Shown: one piece after another, positions 50,734 to 52,902 of the stretch
Numbering within the stretch: position 1 is the stretch's first letter
How the letters are laid out: every line of letters starts with the position of its first letter
Source of the DNA: CAZUVM01 sp964623885
GTDB taxonomy: Bacteria; Verrucomicrobiota; Verrucomicrobiia; Limisphaerales; UBA8199
DNA: 52,902 nt
Assembly (NCBI GenBank): GCA_964623885.1
Contig: CAZUVM010000150.1
Coordinates: forward strand, 1 to 52,902
Reading direction: 5' to 3'
Made by a program: the position numbers and the translations under genes
Notes under the pieces: model-generated
Seen by the model: only the letters and a program-made list of their open reading frames with translations
Databases searched by the model: none
What the model was told of the DNA's origin: nothing

Positions 50734-51156
50734 ATGAAACCGTTATCCAAAGATGAGTTGTTCGAGAACCTGAGCGGCTTTCTGAAATCCAGAGGGATTG
50801 AGCTGACGGATGGTTCGTATGCGCGCGGGATCCAGAAGAGTTGTTCGATCCTGGCTGATGTTATCAACCTGGGCCAACAGGGATTTGAAAAGGCCAAAGA
50901 CCTGAGTCAACAAGGCCTGGAAAAAGCTAAAGATGGGCTGGATCAGAAAATGGACCAGGTGCGGCAAGTGATCCACGAAAAGACCGCGCCGAAACCGCCG
51001 CCGGCATCGCCGGCTGGCACGGCTGCATCCGCTGCGCCGCCATCAATGGCAGGCGCCGCGCAACCGACGCCGGTGAATAAGAACGGCAAGGCCAAGAAGG
51101 CCGCGTCGAAGCCGCGCGCCCGCGCTAAGGCGAAGCCCAAGAAATCCAAGAAGTAG
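50734..51156 (+). CDS. Helical protein with a histone-H1-like basic tail
   Basis: 140 residues: an amphipathic helical half (FENLSGFLKSRGIELTDGSY, GQQGFEKAKDLSQQGLEKAK) followed by an Ala/Pro/Lys tail (KAKKAASKPRARAKAKPKKS). The helical repeats with Q-Q-G-x-E-K-A-K recall phasin- or apolipoprotein-like coats, and the tail recalls bacterial H1-like DNA-binding proteins. It might link DNA to a hydrophobic surface, but no function is established. There is no clear Shine-Dalgarno site. Confidence 0.65.
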   Translation: MKPLSKDELFENLSGFLKSRGIELTDGSYARGIQKSCSILADVINLGQQGFEKAKDLSQQGLEKAKDGLDQKMDQVRQVIHEKTAPKPPPASPAGTAASAAPPSMAGAAQPTPVNKNGKAKKAASKPRARAKAKPKKSKK

Positions 51157-51178
51157 AGACGGTGGCGAAATTAAGAGC

Positions 51179-51327
51179 GCGGGAATACCGCGCACTCCAC
51201 ACGCTTCGCGAGGACCAGCGTTCGGCGAGTTCTCGCAGCCTGCGCTGCTGCAACGAACTCCTCCCAAGCCCCGTTAAATGCACAGGCTGCGGTATTCGCG
51301 AAGCGTGTGGAGTGCGGCGTATTCCGC
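51179..51327. repeat. Long inverted repeat with GCACTCCACACGCTTCGCGA core
   Basis: The left arm 51179-51216 and right arm 51291-51327 are inverted copies of about 37 bases; the central GCACTCCACACGCTTCGCGA is identical in both (20 of 20). Inner hairpins such as GCGGGAATACCGC lie in the arms. It occupies the 257-base spacer between the two convergent genes; nothing else is seen there. Confidence 0.7.
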
Positions 51328-51413
51328 CGCTCTCTATTTGCCGCTTTATCTCCGCTACAATGCGCCTTGGAGCCGCATCACGAACGCCGCCGCAGTAAGG
51401 ACCCATTACCGTC

Positions 51414-52637
51414 TTACGCCCCAAACTTATCAAACATCTTGGCGTTGGCCTGCATCAGGCGGATGAGGTATTTGGCCGGGAACACGCCAAGTGATCCCTG
51501 ATTTGCGCCGGTCTCGGTAAAGCGCTCGAGCTTGTCGGAGCCGGAACACGAAGCGGTAAGCAACACCGGCTGGGGATGCCACGAATGGCCTTTGACCGCG
51601 CACGGCGTGGAATGGTCTCCGGTGATTGCCAGGACATCGGGTTTCTTGCGCAGCAGAACCGGCAACGCTGCGTCCAGCTCTTCGATCGCTTTGCGCTTCG
51701 CATCGAAATTCCCGTCCTCACCGTACATGTCAGTGTACTTGAAGTGAATGAAGAAGAAGTCGTACTTGTCGTATTCGGCGAGGTACCGCTCGAACTGCTC
51801 GGCAATAGTTTGGGGACCTTCGAGCTTGGTCATTCCGACGAGCTGCGCGAGGCCTTTATACATCGGATAAACGGCGATGCAGCCGGGACGCAGTCCGTAG
51901 CGATCCTGGAACAGGGGGATCTCGGGCTGATGCGCGATCCCGCGCAGGAGGAAACCGTTTGCGGGATGTTTGCCGGCGATCGCCGGCAACGCGGCTTTGT
52001 AAAATTCGCTGACGAGCTTGGCAGCTTTCTTGGCCTTGAGTGATTTCGGATTGAGCGGTTTGACCGGCGGTACGGCCAAGCCTTCGCGGTGCGGGTCGGC
52101 ATCGGTAAGGGGTCCTTCCAGGCCTTTGCCGCGAAACACTACGACGAACCGGTGGCCTTTGCCGGCTTTGATGATGACCTGGGTGTCGCCGATTTTCTTC
52201 ACTTTTTGCGAGAGCAACGCGCAGAGTTCTTCGCAGAGCTTGGTGTCGATACGGCCGGCGCGGCGGTCGGTCACGATGCCTTTATTGTCGAGGGTGCAGA
52301 AGTTGGCGCGGGCGGCGATGTCGCCTGCGCGTAACTCAAGGCCGAGCCCAAGAGCTTCAATGACACCACGGCCGACCTGGAATTCGAGCGGGTCGTAACC
52401 GAAGAGCGCCAGGTGACCGGGACCGCTGCCGGGCGTAATGCCGGGTGCGACGGGAGTCATGCGGCCCTGGGCGGCATCTTTGCAAAGCGCGTCCAGGTTC
52501 GGCGTCCGGGCAGCTTCGAGTGGTGTGAGATAGCCCTGTTCGTGGGTGGCGATGTCGCCGACGCCGTCGAGCACCAGCAATACAAGCTTGGTATGAGTCT
52601 TTAGAGTCAGTTCCGAGTAGAGAGAGTCCAGGTTCAT
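51414..52637 (-). CDS. apgM: Cofactor-independent phosphoglycerate mutase, archaeal type
   Basis: 407 residues of the alkaline-phosphatase superfamily ApgM group: KLVLLVLDGVGD with the metal Asp, PGSGPGHLALFGYDPLE with the catalytic Ser, ARANFCTLDNKG, and the C-terminal metal blocks ITGDHSTPCAVKGHSWHP. It interconverts 3- and 2-phosphoglycerate in glycolysis. Related phosphonopyruvate and homoserine phosphomutases are alternatives, but the motifs fit ApgM. The ATG at 52637 is supported by the frame and length. Confidence 0.92.
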   Translation of the reverse strand: MNLDSLYSELTLKTHTKLVLLVLDGVGDIATHEQGYLTPLEAARTPNLDALCKDAAQGRMTPVAPGITPGSGPGHLALFGYDPLEFQVGRGVIEALGLGLELRAGDIAARANFCTLDNKGIVTDRRAGRIDTKLCEELCALLSQKVKKIGDTQVIIKAGKGHRFVVVFRGKGLEGPLTDADPHREGLAVPPVKPLNPKSLKAKKAAKLVSEFYKAALPAIAGKHPANGFLLRGIAHQPEIPLFQDRYGLRPGCIAVYPMYKGLAQLVGMTKLEGPQTIAEQFERYLAEYDKYDFFFIHFKYTDMYGEDGNFDAKRKAIEELDAALPVLLRKKPDVLAITGDHSTPCAVKGHSWHPQPVLLTASCSGSDKLERFTETGANQGSLGVFPAKYLIRLMQANAKMFDKFGA

Positions 52638-52771
52638 AGTACAATTCGAGTATCAAAAATGTTAAACGGTGATGGCAGATGAATGCCTGCCGAAAATCCG
52701 GCCGGGATAATGCAAAGGAAGCGAGCGAAGGTCAATGTGGAACGATTAAGACGAAGCCGTGCGGGCGCATC

Positions 52772-52798
52772 TTGACGGTACCACCAATTTGGTAAGAT
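52772..52798 (+). promoter_or_regulatory. Possible promoter with palindrome, upstream of the last gene
   Basis: TTGACG (52772-52777) lies 15 bases before TAAGAT (52793-52798). The spacer contains the inverted repeat TACCA-N6-TGGTA, which could be an operator. The ATG at 52863 is 64 bases further on. The -10 match is weak. Confidence 0.35.
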
Positions 52799-52862
52799 AG
52801 TGGCAGATGATCGGTTCCTTATCTGACAAGACAATAACCACCAACGTAGGAGGACCGTAGTC

Positions 52863-52902
52863 ATGTCAGAACAACCGCGGCGAAGGCGCACATTGCGAGA
52901 GA
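52863..52902 (+). CDS. Start of an unidentified gene
   Basis: A strong AGGAGG ribosome site at 52848-52853 precedes an ATG and 13 in-frame codons, MSEQPRRRRTLRE, that run off the window. The Arg-rich start gives no family. Confidence 0.5.
   Translation, partial: MSEQPRRRRTLRE

Noticed and set aside
1..52902. tRNA, rRNA, CRISPR array, prophage or IS element
   Set aside because: No conserved tRNA arms, no transposase or integrase frame, and no regularly spaced direct repeats with spacers were found by eye; a covariance-model scan would be the decisive test for small RNAs.

Overview
Gene content and style point to a soil or freshwater Verrucomicrobiota bacterium (Pedosphaera/Limisphaerales-like). 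This is inferred from a Tat-exported glycosidase-like protein, a secreted sialidase, W/G/Y-rich lipoproteins, a clpS-DUF2017-aat operon, pseudopilins with very long leaders, and spacers full of hairpin and stutter repeats. No rRNA or tRNA gene is visible, so the taxonomy stays tentative. The window looks chromosomal: housekeeping genes are spread along it, and there is no prophage, CRISPR array or recognisable IS element.

Layout. 0-4.3 kb: the start of a HAD phosphatase gene, a DinG-type helicase and guaA. 4.5-11.2 kb: dnaE, then a Tat-exported GHL6-like protein with a stand-alone CoaB-like gene. 11.3-19.6 kb: an Hsp70, an ankyrin protein, a DUF2330/HEAT protein, a methyltransferase, and an AraC regulator overlapping a GyrI-like gene. 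19.9-25.3 kb: lysine 2,3-aminomutase behind a good sigma-70-like promoter, two small lipoproteins, an N-degron operon (clpS, DUF2017, aat), and a receiver-histidine kinase. 25.6-32.1 kb: dienelactone hydrolase, amidohydrolase, a triple-repeat lipoprotein and a sialidase. 32.2-36.9 kb: an oversized NAD+-dependent ligase, a GYF_2/BRCT protein, a LOG-family gene and a VOC protein. 37.8-42.5 kb: an overlapping type II secretion/pseudopilin operon, transcribed F-H-I-J-K. 42.6-52.6 kb: a UVR-motif protein, an NfeD/slipin pair, FmdB-like, gatB, a zinc-ribbon protein, GT2 with an SGNH hydrolase, a patch of gene remnants, a basic-tailed protein and apgM. The window closes on the first codons of a new gene.

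Two things stand out. First, dispersed repeats are everywhere in the spacers: long inverted repeats, hairpin clusters starting GTAGCGCAG, and period-7 stutter arrays that often sit within a few bases of stop codons. The same kinds of repeat also occur in frame inside the cleavable leaders of all four consecutive pseudopilin genes, which look like a tolerated landing zone. Second, the ligA locus looks mosaic. A lower-GC middle segment carries a ligase with its own BRCT domain plus an accessory BRCT gene, and what appears to be the original ligA BRCT tail is now fused to the end of that accessory gene.
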